Source: Mesaphorura yosii (lineage: Eukaryota; Arthropoda; Collembola; Poduromorpha; Tullbergiidae). Taken from it: a stretch of DNA of 52,454 nucleotides. The stretch is taken from NCBI GenBank assembly GCA_009869945.1, contig WIXG01000469.1, forward strand, positions 1 through 52,454. The letters are read 5' to 3'. Under the pieces are notes generated by a model. It ran no database searches. It saw only the letters and a program-made list of their open reading frames with translations, and had not been told where the DNA came from. The position numbers and the translations under genes were made by a program. Numbering within the stretch: the first letter of the stretch is position 1; the number at the start of each line of letters is the position of its first letter. This document shows, piece by piece, positions 1-12,020 of this stretch.

Positions 1-1
1 A

Positions 2-3000
2 CTCTCAGTTCTCTTCCTCGCCAATAATAAACTCACTCACTTGGGAGCAAAAGTCTTTTACGGTCTCCGCAATCTTGCTCGACTTCACCTCCAGAAAAAT
101 AACATTTCGTGGATTCACGAGGAAGCTCTGAATGGCCACACAAAAGCGGTTCAATACATTGACCTGAGTTACAACGCATTAAGAACACTCCATAAAAATC
201 TTTTCAGAACGCTGGAGCACATTGGAGAAATAAATTTATCCCATAATGAAATCATGAGTGTAGAAGAAGGAACGTTCACACATCTTCAAAGTTTACGCAT
301 CATTGATTTGTCTTACAACCGTCTCGTTTCTCTCGACTACACGGCACAGTTTCATGCAGTCGGACTGGAGATCTTGAAAATATGCTGCAACACGCTCCAG
401 CAGTTTCGTGTGCGTCCCTCAAAAATAAATCCGAGCCGGGGTTCTCAGGCGAGCAGTACCACAAGTAGTGGAGGCTCAGCGAAGCAGCAGCAGCACGTAA
501 TTGGATTGCAAGAATTAGATCTCCGCAAGAATCAATTGGGAGCCTCCACGCTGAAGCACGTCGAATTGCCAAAACTTCGCGTGCTGCAAGTTTGCGGAAA
601 CAATTTGACAGAGTTTGACGAAGCCACCTTGGCGGGCTTCCCCGCACTCAACTACTTCACTGCGGAAGGTTGTCAAATTTCCTCGCTGCCGAGCGACGTG
701 TTCCGACAGAATCCTCATCTGGCTGTGATACGCTTGAGTGAGAACGCGCTCACGTGGATTCCTGACACAATTTTCCACAATTCTCCGAAGTCGAATGGCG
801 TGGGTGCGAGTGGGGGAAAAGAAATTTCGAATTCGAATAATTTCAACCTGAGGGAACTGCATTTGCGTCAAAATAGGCTTAGAAACATTCCGTACCGTGC
901 TCTCGTGAACGTGACGAATCTGGAAGTGCTGACACTGAGTGGGAATCATATCACGGCGCTGGACACGCACCGACTGCTCCTGCCGCGCCTGAAGCAGTTT
1001 GACCTCAGTCGGAACGAACTCGCCAAAACGGTGGGCGCTGGTCTATCGGAGTGTATGCCGAGTCTGGAAGTCGTCGACTTTGGCGAAAATAATCTGACGC
1101 GGTTTCAGGAACATTTTCTCAGTAATTTGTCGCTGACACAAATTAATTTCGGTGGAAATCTCCTGCAGAAAGTGCCGTTCGCCTTCTCCTCGCTTTCAAT
1201 CAAGAGCCCGCATGTGCTCAACATGAGCGGCAACCCGCTCTTCAACTTCTTCACGGAGAATCACGCCGTAGCCCCGTTCAACGTGATGGACCTCTACTTG
1301 AGTGATACGAACGTCTCTTTTCTGACGGGAGAGGAATTTAAGATCTATCCAAAGTTGCATAGGCTTGTGATTAGAAGAAATCAGCTGAATATGCTGCCCT
1401 CGAGTGCATTTGCGCCGCTGACCAACCTCAACCTCCTCGATTTGAGCGAAAACTTGCTGGACAACCTGAAACACGAGGCGTTCGCCGGACTGACGCAACT
1501 CAAGTCACTCAATTTGTCACACAATCGAATCAAAAACCTGTCGCCATTCCATGGGCATCTTGCAGCCCTTCAGGTAATTAATCAATTATCATTATCAACA
1601 TGAAAATAGTTGCTAATTGAATAGCATGGTAAAGCACAGATTTTAGTTGATAGTAAAACATTTCATAACTTTTAATTTGCTCTCACCGCGATGGAATTAA
1701 ATTGAAATGCTTCGCACTTTCTTTATAGTTAATGAATGAAACGAAACTGCATGCATGCTTTCAAGCTACAGTAAACGAAACCTCAGCCTGCCTTTATCTG
1801 TTTCTTCCTTCTTGCATTAACCTAATTTGCGGATTTCATTAAATATGGTTTAGTTTAAGGCTTCAAAGCATGTGCGAGCTTGCAGTCGAAAGTATAAAGA
1901 AAATAAGCCTATTTTGCAAGGAGATTTTCTGAGGAAATGTGCGTAATACGCAGAAGCACAATGAAATCTCGTATAAAATGTAAAACTTCTCCATTTTCAT
2001 TTTTAATATTCAATCACTTTAGTAAACACTCTGCTGAGGGGGGATCGTGTGACATGTACTCTTCTCACAAAATGACTGAAAATTGGCACAATGGAATCAT
2101 ATGCCATGCCATGCTGAAGTAAAACGCAGCAACAGCTCCCAAACCCCATGCCATGCATTATTGTATAATGGTGAAAACTCAAAAAGAGAAAACAGCACCA
2201 AGAAACTTATTTTGTAAAAATAAAGCCGCGGAATTCCTTAACATTTTTTACAAAGTTTTGGTTTCGCTTCGGCCACGGCGGCTGCTCTTCTCTTAATCTC
2301 GAGCCTGGCTTTGCTTTTGCGTCTTGCTTGCCTTTTTTGACTTAAAATTCCCAGGAGAAATGATGAAAGGGATTTTTGGCGAAGCTGTGGCAGTGCCTTG
2401 GCAGGGAAAAAGCAGCGGCGTGGCGTGGCACAGAAGGAAAATCAATGCCAGGAGAGAATATTTGTATTTTTTTTTACTCACCTTCGCTTCACGTTCACGG
2501 TATCACGGTTCGCATTCCACAAAGTACACAGTACGGCAGATTCTAAATGCATAAATGCATGACCCGCACCGCCCGCCGCCCCGAGACTGAATTTGAAATT
2601 CCTGCATTCAATAATAAAGATGTACAGCGCACACGACGACGCGTGCAGTGGAAAGTCGTTATAATACTTTCACCCATTTGTAGGAGAATAGAATTTCCAG
2701 ATGAATAGTCAGACTCCAAACCAGAGGCAGCAGAGGGCAAAGGCAAAGCAGAGTCAACGTGCAATTCATTGCACGAATCGCTTCTCCAGCGCACTGCAGC
2801 GTGGAAAAGAGCAGCAGTTATTTTGTGGATTTGCCAAGTTTTTTAAAAAGCGCATTTTTCATTTTTACCTTTGATTGCATTGTGGAACGTGAGCTTCGAG
2901 TTCTCGCTGCAATTTTTCATGAGATGCTTTGCTGCTGCCGTTCGTTGTATTACGTTTCCAGTTCCTGGTTTAGTCAAATTGTGTATCAATCAACCGTGGG

Positions 3001-6000
3001 AGCGTGACTTGACTTGGAGAAACCCTGCATTACTTTGGCTTTATTGTTGATTTCGCGCTGGAATTACTTTTCCCTCCGACCGAAGCAAAATGCATTAATA
3101 AACTAACCTCCCGTAGTAACGCCGTGCCTAATGCGGGTAATGCGAGTTTTGCCTTCCTCGCACCCGCACTTGCTTTGCTTTGCTAACGAGTTGTGGGAGT
3201 ACGCGTTTCAATTTATTCCGCCGAATCAATTGCGAAATTGTATTTTGATTCCTCCGAATTGGATTCGTTGATTCGATTGTGGTTCGTGAAAAATTGCGGT
3301 GTGGCGCGCTGCGTGTCGATATTTAATTTTGTCGCTCTCGGGGCTCTCCCGCGCGGTATTTCGCGGCTTGCACGGGTCCGGAATTTATTGGGACACGCAT
3401 TCCTCAAATTCCTCGCTTCATCAACGTACGGATGGCTTTGACGCATGATTTTTTCATGTAATTTGGGAAATTCGTATTTATGAGAGGGAAAGTTCTGTGG
3501 CCAGAAGCAATTACTCGAGCTCAACTCGGCTTCTGGCCCAGCCGCCACAAATCCATTTCATTACGGAGCAAAAGAGGCGTAAAATGATATGCATTTTCTT
3601 GCGTGGTTGCAGGATTTGGACCTTTCCCATAATCAACTTTCACGACTGCCGGGCGAAGTGTTTGAAAGCCTCACATCATTGATTTTCCTCCGGCTCGGCG
3701 GTAATTGGCTGACAAGCTTACCCGGTGATTTATTTGGCCCGTTGGTGCGACTCGCCGTGTTGGATCTCAGTCACAATTTCATTGAGAATGTTCCAACCAA
3801 AGTTCTCCGGCATTTGGAGACGCGGATATCGACACTTAAACTTGAAGGTAATGGCAAAATACGACCAATGCTCTCATAACCTGAAATATTGCAAGCAAGC
3901 AGCGCACGCTGCGAGTACATATTTCACGAAAAAACTGGAGCGAGACAATTTCTCCAAGCAAAAACAGCACAGAGCACAATGAGGTTTATAATATCTTAGT
4001 TATGGCCACGGCACAATGGAAGTGAACCGACCCAGCCGCACGGAGTCAGACGCAAAGACATGCTGAAGCTGGAGCCATTGACTTTAAATTATCCTCCGGC
4101 GTGGTTAACTTGCCTTCTGCCTTATAAAATAAAACCTCAAATCCCAGAAACACATTTCCTGCAGACTGGAGACGTAGAACAGGCCAGGCAAACTCAAACT
4201 TGACTGACATTCGGTTCGCGAGTCATAAACGCGGTTCAGTCTGGCATTCCACTGAAAATAGCAGTTGGGAGTTTGCAAACGCAAACTCCGTCCCGGACCC
4301 AGGATTAGATGAAATTACAATACATAAAGTCCAAGATTTGAAGGCATGCCAGAAAAGCCAGCCAGCTAGGCACAGGCTCATTCATGATCCATGAAAAGCA
4401 GCATATTTAGTGTGACCATTTATTAATCCCAGCCCATTGCCTTGCCTTTCATTCCTAAACTCACTGTCACTGCACACACTACGGCTGGCAACAAACTCAA
4501 AAGCTGATTAAAACATAGTACTTTGTAGTGCAAGAACGGAACAAAACTGGCCAGTACCGTATTTTGCACGGCGTCCATCCAGGAAAAAAGAGTTTGCGTT
4601 TGGAATATTCGAAAGCCAAGCCAGGCAGGCAGCAGGCTTGATGTACACAGAATTATTAACGAAATCCGCTCCTGATTAGTTTTTTCGTGCATCGAATCGA
4701 CAAGCGCCAAACACTCAATTCCGAGACTTCAAAAATGCTTCATCCCACACGCGGACGTGGAGAAAGGCATCGATCATTCCTTGTCTCGAATTTCCTTACG
4801 ATCCTGACTTGACTTTGTTTGAGTAATCTTCTTTACAAGTAACGTGCGAACGAGAAACAAAAACGAAACTGATACTTCGGGATTCTCAGCACATCGGCCA
4901 GGCACTGCACGAAATAAGAATTAAAAAGTGTACACATAAAACACGGCTCACGCGATACAAGCCAAACATTTTCCGCAAGGAGGCTTAAAGCCTAAAACGA
5001 ACAAAGAGTATCATAAAACTCGGAAAGTTTTTGGCCGTTGCCGGTCAGGATGTGCACTACAGCAATACAATTGATCTCTTCCTCCGGAGCCAGGAACAGT
5101 ACGGAGTACACCGGAAGAATACGTTTCAGGAGCGAGGAAACGGTTGCCTTAACTGCTCAGCCTCCGCCTCAACTTCGCCTGTTCCAGTGCCCTGACACGA
5201 GTTAACCTTTATTGTGAAGTTTGCCGGTCTCGTTTCCACAAGTAGGCAATGAAATGAAACTTTATAAGTTTATCACCCTGTAATTTACCTTTTCATACCG
5301 TGTGTGGTGTATTCCAAGTCTCTGGAATATTGTTAGCGTGGAGCAAGAATTTAGTTTAGAAAACAGAGCAGGTGCAATGGCAATGATGATGTACGGTGCG
5401 AAAGGAAGCCTCAAAGTGATCAATCTCTCCTGAGCAGAGCAGAGCAGCTCAGTGCAATGTAGGATGTGGACGTGTGGGGCAGGCAGGCAACGGCAGCGGA
5501 GAAAATTCGTCAAAAATACAATCACGTACCGTCTTGAGGTTTCCTTTTGATTCCTCCTTTGGCTGACTTCTTCCGTGGCAGTTTACAACTTTCTTACCAC
5601 CTCCACCGAGAGAACCGAGAGAAAAATTCGAGTCAAGAGTTGCCAACCAACAAGACTTGGTTTGGTTTGCACAAAGAAAGAAGGAAAGCACACAGGAGAA
5701 AATTAAAAATCGATTGTTATCCAAACGCTAATTTTTCACTTGTTCTGTGCCTGGACCGTTTGGATAAAAGTTTGCGGATCCCAAGCGGAGACTCTCGACA
5801 AGTTTTGGTCTCGTCGCACTGTTTACCTTTGAAAGTGACACACGTGTCATTTCTTTTTTCCGTTCAAGCCAATATCCATATCCATATTTCTGGGCATTGA
5901 AGGAGCTTATGACTTACAGACTCGGGGAAAGGTCAACGAATGCCAAGACTGATTTTCATTCTGAGTGACAGGCATGGCGCGAATGCATTTGACTCAAGAA

Positions 6001-9000
6001 GAAGCCAAATTGACCACTCGTGGCAGGGCAAGCACGTGCATCCGGTCGGCTGGCGTCATTGTAAAGATAAGAATGCTGCTCATCACACAGTTCGTAATGC
6101 GTAATACAAATGGACAGTCAGACTTCTGTTCATAACCGCATTGCATTGGAGCTCGCGATATTTCCAGACGACTGTCACTTTCCACAAAATTAAAGAGATC
6201 GAATAATGCGCATGCTTTCGTCATTTCCGAGATCCAGATAAATCGGTTTGAGTTGCCACTGCCCTTTCGCATCGTATTAGTCGCTCGTTCGTCTCGTCGA
6301 AGCTGGTGCTTTTCCTTCGCCATGCCGCGCCGCACACGCATGCACCACACCGCATCCATTTCCACTTTTCCACGCGGACGTCTCACTTTTCCAGATTAAG
6401 AGCACTTGAAATGGAATGCGGAATAGAAAGGCCTGGCATGGCCTGGCCTGGCAGGGAGCAGAGGACAGAGAAAGTGACAAAGATAAATATAGAAATGAAG
6501 TGTGTCGCTTTCCCCATCGCGGCATCGTCGTGCCATGCCAGATGCCTGGCTCGACTCGGCACATGAACACGAATGATAAAGAGAAGAAATGTCTTGTGAA
6601 AAATAGTTTAGACATTTCGTAAAACCTTTTTGACAAATACATTCACTTCTTGAGCGCGGTCCACTCATTCGTCTGTATTTACATCCATACATCATGTGCG
6701 TCTGAAGGTTATATCTTGTTTAAGACCCACTTGCCGTGCCAAGTGAGAAAGATTCACGCTTGAGTCGAGTGTGGTGGATGCAAAAGCAGGACAGTGGCAC
6801 AGATGCTCTGATGCTGGTGCTATGCTGTGGTCTAATAAGAACTGCAATTTCACCATTCACCGGTTGCGAGTAATGGCTTGGTGAAACTTTTCCCGTCCCA
6901 TCATCAACAAAGTGTCATTGCCAAAGTCTGAGCAGTAAGCAGCTTTTTCAGTTATGATACGTTTTAATAAAATGAGATTCAATGGGAATCTTCCACGTGT
7001 GCACTGCGTTAACAAGGGAAATTCAAATTACGGCAATATTCATCTTCGGAACGGAGTAGGAATAGAAACGCAATGATACAAATAAGCAGTTGCTTGTTTA
7101 GAAGGTGAAGGTTGACAGAATGACTGGTCGTGAGCTTGGGAATTAAGAAAAATGACAGGTTTCATGTCTCCTGTACTCTATATGTAGTTGTTGGTGTGCA
7201 GGCAGTTGACCAGACTCAATCCGTGTCCGTGTCACCGTCACGTCCTTCGTGTCGCTAATAAATCTAATTCATCTTCCATGTCATGTCACATGGACACGCA
7301 CATGTTTCCCTGTTGTAGATACAAACATTGTTACCCGGTGCCGGTTCAGGCTTCGCGGTTGTGTGTGGTTTCACGTGTGATGACAAACATGCCCGTCTCA
7401 AGCCATAGCCTAACAAGGTTATCTCGTTATCTGCTCAAACTGTGTATGATGAGGTCCAATCTGTTACGATACCGGTACTACAGTGACTTCTGACTCGATA
7501 TACACGCATGGCCAAAGCTGAGACGTGGTGGTCAACAGATTGACTCGATTTTTCCTTTCGCTGACTGAATGTCTTTTTATCCCGCAAAATGAACACGTAG
7601 AAAGTAATCCAGACAAAATCTCTTCGTAAATGATATAGTTTGGATTTCAATCTTTTCAATGCTCGGAACTGGACTCATTCGAAGCTCATTTGGTTTTGTA
7701 TAGAACCTGAAGATTTCGTTAGACAGAAAAAAAAGCAAGGAAGGCATCTTCGGTTCAGGACGAATGTAGTTTGCAATGGAAAGGATTTAGTAATCGGCGG
7801 TGGATGGATCGGATGGATTGGTAGCGATCTCTGCATACAAGCAACCAAAATGAACTAAATTGAGTCCAGGGACTTATTTGCATAAACCAAATCCCAATTA
7901 AGCGCCTGAATGGACCCAGAAATTAATCAGAAAATAATTTCCAGCCAAATTCTTACACCGCACGCATTGTTGCACCAGTCGACCAGATTCAGTCAGAACT
8001 ACCGACTACTGGGCATCATCAGGCATTCAGAACTTCATCATTTTAATCTTCTCGCTAGTCGTTAATCGTTAATCTCCTCTCATTGTTATTATGAACTGGT
8101 ATTCGTATTATTGTTGGCATTCCATCCCACTTCATTCTACAATGTGCCTTGCTTTATTCAAAATCCCAAGTCATCTTCCTTTTGCAATGCAATCGTAGCC
8201 GTGAATGATGGCATTCAATTGTCATAAACCATCAAACAAATTCATTCTGATAAGCACCGCATCCGAGTCGAGACACAAACCATATTGTGCGGAAAATGTA
8301 GAAGCAGCGTAGCAGTTAAGCCGCTGAAAAAGAAAAATTGTTGTGACAGTTCGCTTTCATTTCATCTGGCAAGACAAGAAGCGTTCTTGAGTATTCGAGT
8401 ATCGAGTTGATGGCATTTATGAAAAGTCATGTTGAGGTTGCGGTTTTACGATCATTCTGCTTCTGTTTCTGCTTCTACTCTGTTGCTGTTCCTGTTTCGG
8501 AATTTATGGTCTGTGAAGATAACCTTTGCAGTCTCATACTGCTGTTGCTGCTGTGAGCTCAATGAAGGAGATCGAAATGATTGACGGGCTGATGAATAAG
8601 ATTTCAGTTGACATTAATTCCTGCAAGTCATCAAGGAGTAGTTCATTATTTTATTTGTGTGTTTGTGATCCTAATTTTTAGAGAATCCTCTCAGTTGCGA
8701 CTGTGATAATCGAGATTTCTGGGAATGGCTGCAATCACATCCGAAAATATTCACTGCGTCAACGACTTCGATGACTCATGCTGCTGGAGAGCCAAATTTC
8801 GTATGTGAACGACCCGAGCATCTGAAAGGCCGTCCGATGATGGACTCTGATCTTCCTGGGCTTTGCACCTCGCCCGCAATTGTCAAGCTGGCCATTCAGG
8901 TAAGGGACTCACCAATTCATGCTTTTGATGCAGGTGGCCAAGCGAAGGACTGCAAGGACTCATTGGGATATTAATCTCATTCCCACTGAACTAATTGCAG

Positions 9001-10773
9001 GATGTCCGGCCGTCGTCAGCTGTGGTCTCCTGGCAAGGAAGAAACAACTCTGGAATGCATGGCTACGTCGTCGCGTACCACGCGCTGAACCACAATGACA
9101 TTGTCAAGACAAGACCGCTCCCAGCGTCGTCACGAGTGTACTTGCTCCCTGACTTGCAGTCTGATACGCCGTACCTCGTTTGCGTGTTGGGAGTGTCCGA
9201 GGATGGGAACGTAACTACAAGTGCACTGACCGCACGATCAGCCGACGTGCTCCTGAAAGACTCGCAGTACTCGAAATGCGTGCAGGTAATGAAAAGAATG
9301 TCCAGCTTTCTTGCTCGACATGTTACTCAATAAATTCGGGGCAGCACTGCACTGCAAGTAGAGCATGAAACGAACATAAATCCGCTCCAGTACTAAAACA
9401 TCTGCCCACTGCACATATACCACATTTTCGCGTACGTCAAGTCGAGTAGAAAGTACAAAGAACAGAATGATTACAAGACATTCTTTTATGGACACTTCTT
9501 TTGAACTTCAAAATATTCGGGACGGAGGCCCAGACGCCAGAGCACGGATTCCTGGACCAAGAATCCACTTCACATATGTACCGCCGAGTCATACAAGGCA
9601 ATAAAATACTTTAACTTTTTAAAGCAGAAAAATGGCGATAAAGACAAGTTTCTGAAAGTATTTTTATGAACATTGCTATTTCATTTTAACGGTTTGCTCC
9701 GTCGTGTTTCCATCCCGCGAATACGACTGCGACGGCGACTCGGAGAGAACAGAAGTCGTCTTGCGTTCGTGCGAGAGTAAAGTAGAAAATATGTGGGGAA
9801 AGATTATGGAATTTATATTAGAACAAAGTCCGTGTCCGTGCAGTGGGTGTTTACTGGCTTAGGAAGGCAAGAGAAAGCAGCAGACGATGAGTGCGCAATA
9901 ATACAGTCACGCTCTTCGACTCTGACATACTTTCCCCATTTCAAGTGCTTTCTTCCTCCGCTTTTTATAATGTCTTCCTCATATGTCAAGGTTTACGTTT
10001 TGTACAATTCATTCCGGCGCCCCAGAGAAACTCCGTTCCTTCCAAGATTTCTACCTTGTCTTTGAAGAGAGCATCAAAAGCGAAGCACGAAGTCTGAGGT
10101 TTTTGACCGACCGGTATCAAAAAATGCACAAAAAAACAAATGAACTCGAACTCTTTTGAGCCCCGACACTCAGGATTCACGTAAATTATGATTTACGATT
10201 TATATATAAATTACATTGGTTTCAACGCAGGTTCGAACGCTTGGAAGTACCGACAGCGATAACGCGTCAGTCTTCCAGAGGCGGCTTGGCGTGCTCGTTG
10301 GTGCGTTGGTTGGGTTAATTGTCTTCACCATTTTGATTGCATCATTGGCGTGTGTCAAGCTGAAGAAGCGAAGACTTCAACGGAGGCATCAACCTCAGGT
10401 TTGCGAGTTTGCATTTTGAGTGCTGAGCACTCGAAAGACTTATAATTTGACACTATACGTTATATTTCCATTGCAGAACGGGAAGATCGACCACCAGGCG
10501 TGCGAGGCGCTGACGAGCGGGGATGGCAACAACGGCGGCACATTAGGAAGAACTTATCACCCTCATAACAGCAGTAATCATCACTACAACACGACTCCGC
10601 ACTCGCACATTCACAACGGCAACGGAAGTGCAACTCCTCGAAGCTTAAGCCCTGAATTTCTCAATTATCGTCATTATGCGCTCGCAGCCACCGACAGCTC
10701 CACTCTGCCGGGCTTCCATCATCATCAAGTGCTACCAGCAGCACCGGCAATCGGAGAACTCGAGAGGTTATGA
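2..10773 (+). CDS. Leucine-rich-repeat / fibronectin-III transmembrane receptor, 5' end outside the window
   Basis: Six exons are visible: 2-1573 (already coding at the window edge), 3613-3847, 8682-8899, 9001-9285, 10231-10398 and 10477-10773, giving 924 residues with the frame kept at each junction. Exons 1-2 encode about 23 LRRs of the LxxLxLxxNxL type, with two low-complexity Ser/Gly/Asn loops (around 430-500 and 785-840). Exon 3 is an LRR C-terminal cap (NPLSCDC start, later Trp and two Cys). Exon 4 resembles a fibronectin III domain. Exon 5 has a membrane helix (about 10285-10356) followed by a Lys/Arg stop-transfer stretch. Exon 6 is a cytoplasmic tail rich in His/Asn, ending in TGA. 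The architecture is that of an adhesion or guidance receptor of the chaoptin/Artichoke-like or FLRT-like kind; the orthologue is not identified. The start codon, signal peptide and first repeats lie to the left. Confidence 0.9.
1574..3612 (+). other. Intron of the LRR receptor (2.0 kb)
   Basis: It runs from a GTAATT donor after codon Gln (1571-1573) to an acceptor AG at 3611-3612 and is phase 0. Short open frames inside show no family resemblance. I see no gene, RNA or repeat in it. Confidence 0.85.
3848..8681 (+). other. Intron of the LRR receptor (4.8 kb)
   Basis: The donor GTAATG follows the last LRR exon, and the acceptor AG at 8680-8681 precedes the LRR C-terminal cap exon; phase 1. Open frames on both strands (for example 5994-6386 and 6277-6642) are low-complexity chance frames. 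No mobile element with recognisable ends was seen. Confidence 0.8.
9286..10230 (+). other. Intron of the LRR receptor (0.9 kb)
   Basis: This phase-0 intron separates the fibronectin-like exon from the transmembrane exon. Nothing else is recognisable in it. Two short introns of the same gene (8900-9000 and 10399-10476) are equally plain. Confidence 0.85.
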
Positions 10774-11636
10774 TATGGCGGTGCTGCTGCTGAGCCGATG
10801 GAGACGAGTATTTAATTAAAAAAGAGCAAGAGAAGTGAAAAATTGATACATTTTGTGCGCTGTGCTGTGTACATGACTTGTAATATAGCGTGCTGTTAAT
10901 TACATTTTTTATCGTAAACTTTTTATCTGAGCTCCAGTGCAGCGTGGTGTTTCGCTGCTTAACTGCGTTGCGTGCATGCGGGTCCTCGTATGCTTTCTGC
11001 TGCCACTCCAGCTAGTAAATTACTAAGATTTCAGCAGTTCACATTTCTAAGCACAGCACTACACGTCTACAGCATTAATTAGTTTTTCATTTTAATATCG
11101 AGTGGAAGTTATTACAACTTGTTCACTTCCTGATTCCAATCATACCAAGTTCCTATTCCGTAGGTTATTGCCCCTGCCCTCGCATGTAAATATTTGCTTA
11201 GATAAGGTACATCACAGCTTATCAATTTCACGGCAGATGTAGCGATCGAGTTCACGTGCCTAATGTTTTTCGGTTTTTGGCCACAAGTTTCTACTTGCAC
11301 GTGGACATGATTTTTTATCTTCTTAATGTATCAAATAATTACTTTGTATGCTGATAGGCTAATTACTTTTACACGCTAATTACTTTTGCATTTGTATCTT
11401 AGTGCAGCGCTAGAACTGACAAAAGACGAACCCGAAACCCCAAGCCAGGCATGGTTCCCTATGCTTAAGCAAATTGTGATATTCCCACGCGCCAAGTGCC
11501 AAGCCATGCCGTAGCCGTAAGTTTAAGCGTGTATAAGAAGTAAGACGTAATGCTAAGAATTCAAGAGGGAACAATTCGAAATAAATCGGCAAATAATGAA
11601 GAATGAGGAATCACGTATCGCTCTGCGTTTATTCTG
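10774..11636. other. 3' UTR / intergenic DNA after the LRR receptor
   Basis: The stretch begins at the receptor stop codon. No strong nearby AATAAA was found; the first clear one is at 11580-11585. Three TAATTA-core sites lie close together at about 11335-11387, two of them in a 13-bp direct repeat (11358-11370 and 11375-11387). No coding gene is seen. Confidence 0.5.
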
Positions 11637-12020
11637 TCAAAATTCAGGGTATCTGATAAAGCCCGTCCGGGTTTTAACCCACTGGGCCAAAATGGGTTTA
11701 AACCCACCCGCTTGAGGTGGCCAAACGGGCCAAAATGGGCTTAAATGGGCTAAAATTAGCTGTTTTGTAAATTATTTTTCGTTTCTAATAAAAACTCTCA
11801 AACGATGGTTGCTAGGCTTTGTTCTGTAAGCGCTCCCAAACCTAAACCAGTACTTTTCATTTCGGCAGCAAGAAAATGACTTCTTGTTCTCGTCTTCACA
11901 AATATTAGAAACAACAGGTTTTCGTTAACTTAGCCCTTTTTCGCGCATTTAAGCCCATTTTGGCCCGGGTCCGTACCAAAAACCTGCAAATTGGGCTTTT
12001 TCAGATACCCTGTCAAAATT
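11637..12020. mobile_element. hAT-type miniature inverted-repeat transposon (MITE) with target-site duplication
   Basis: The element spans 11645-12012 (368 bp). Its left end, CAGGGTATCTGATAAAGCCC (11645-11664), matches the reverse complement of its right end (11993-12012) at 19 of 20 positions. Immediate flanks are identical 8-bp direct repeats, TCAAAATT, at 11637-11644 and 12013-12020. An 8-bp duplication and a CAGGG-type end are hallmarks of the hAT superfamily. The motif GGGCCAAAATGGG occurs twice near the left end (11684-11696, 11727-11739) and once inverted near the right (11954-11966), as expected for subterminal transposase-binding repeats. A 12-bp palindrome GGGTTTAAACCC lies at 11694-11705. 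There is no transposase frame, so it is non-autonomous. Confidence 0.93.

Noticed and set aside
5994..6642. Frames on both strands inside the 4.8-kb LRR intron
   Set aside because: They are low-complexity (Ser/Leu runs from repeated short words) and overlap one another. No gene supported.
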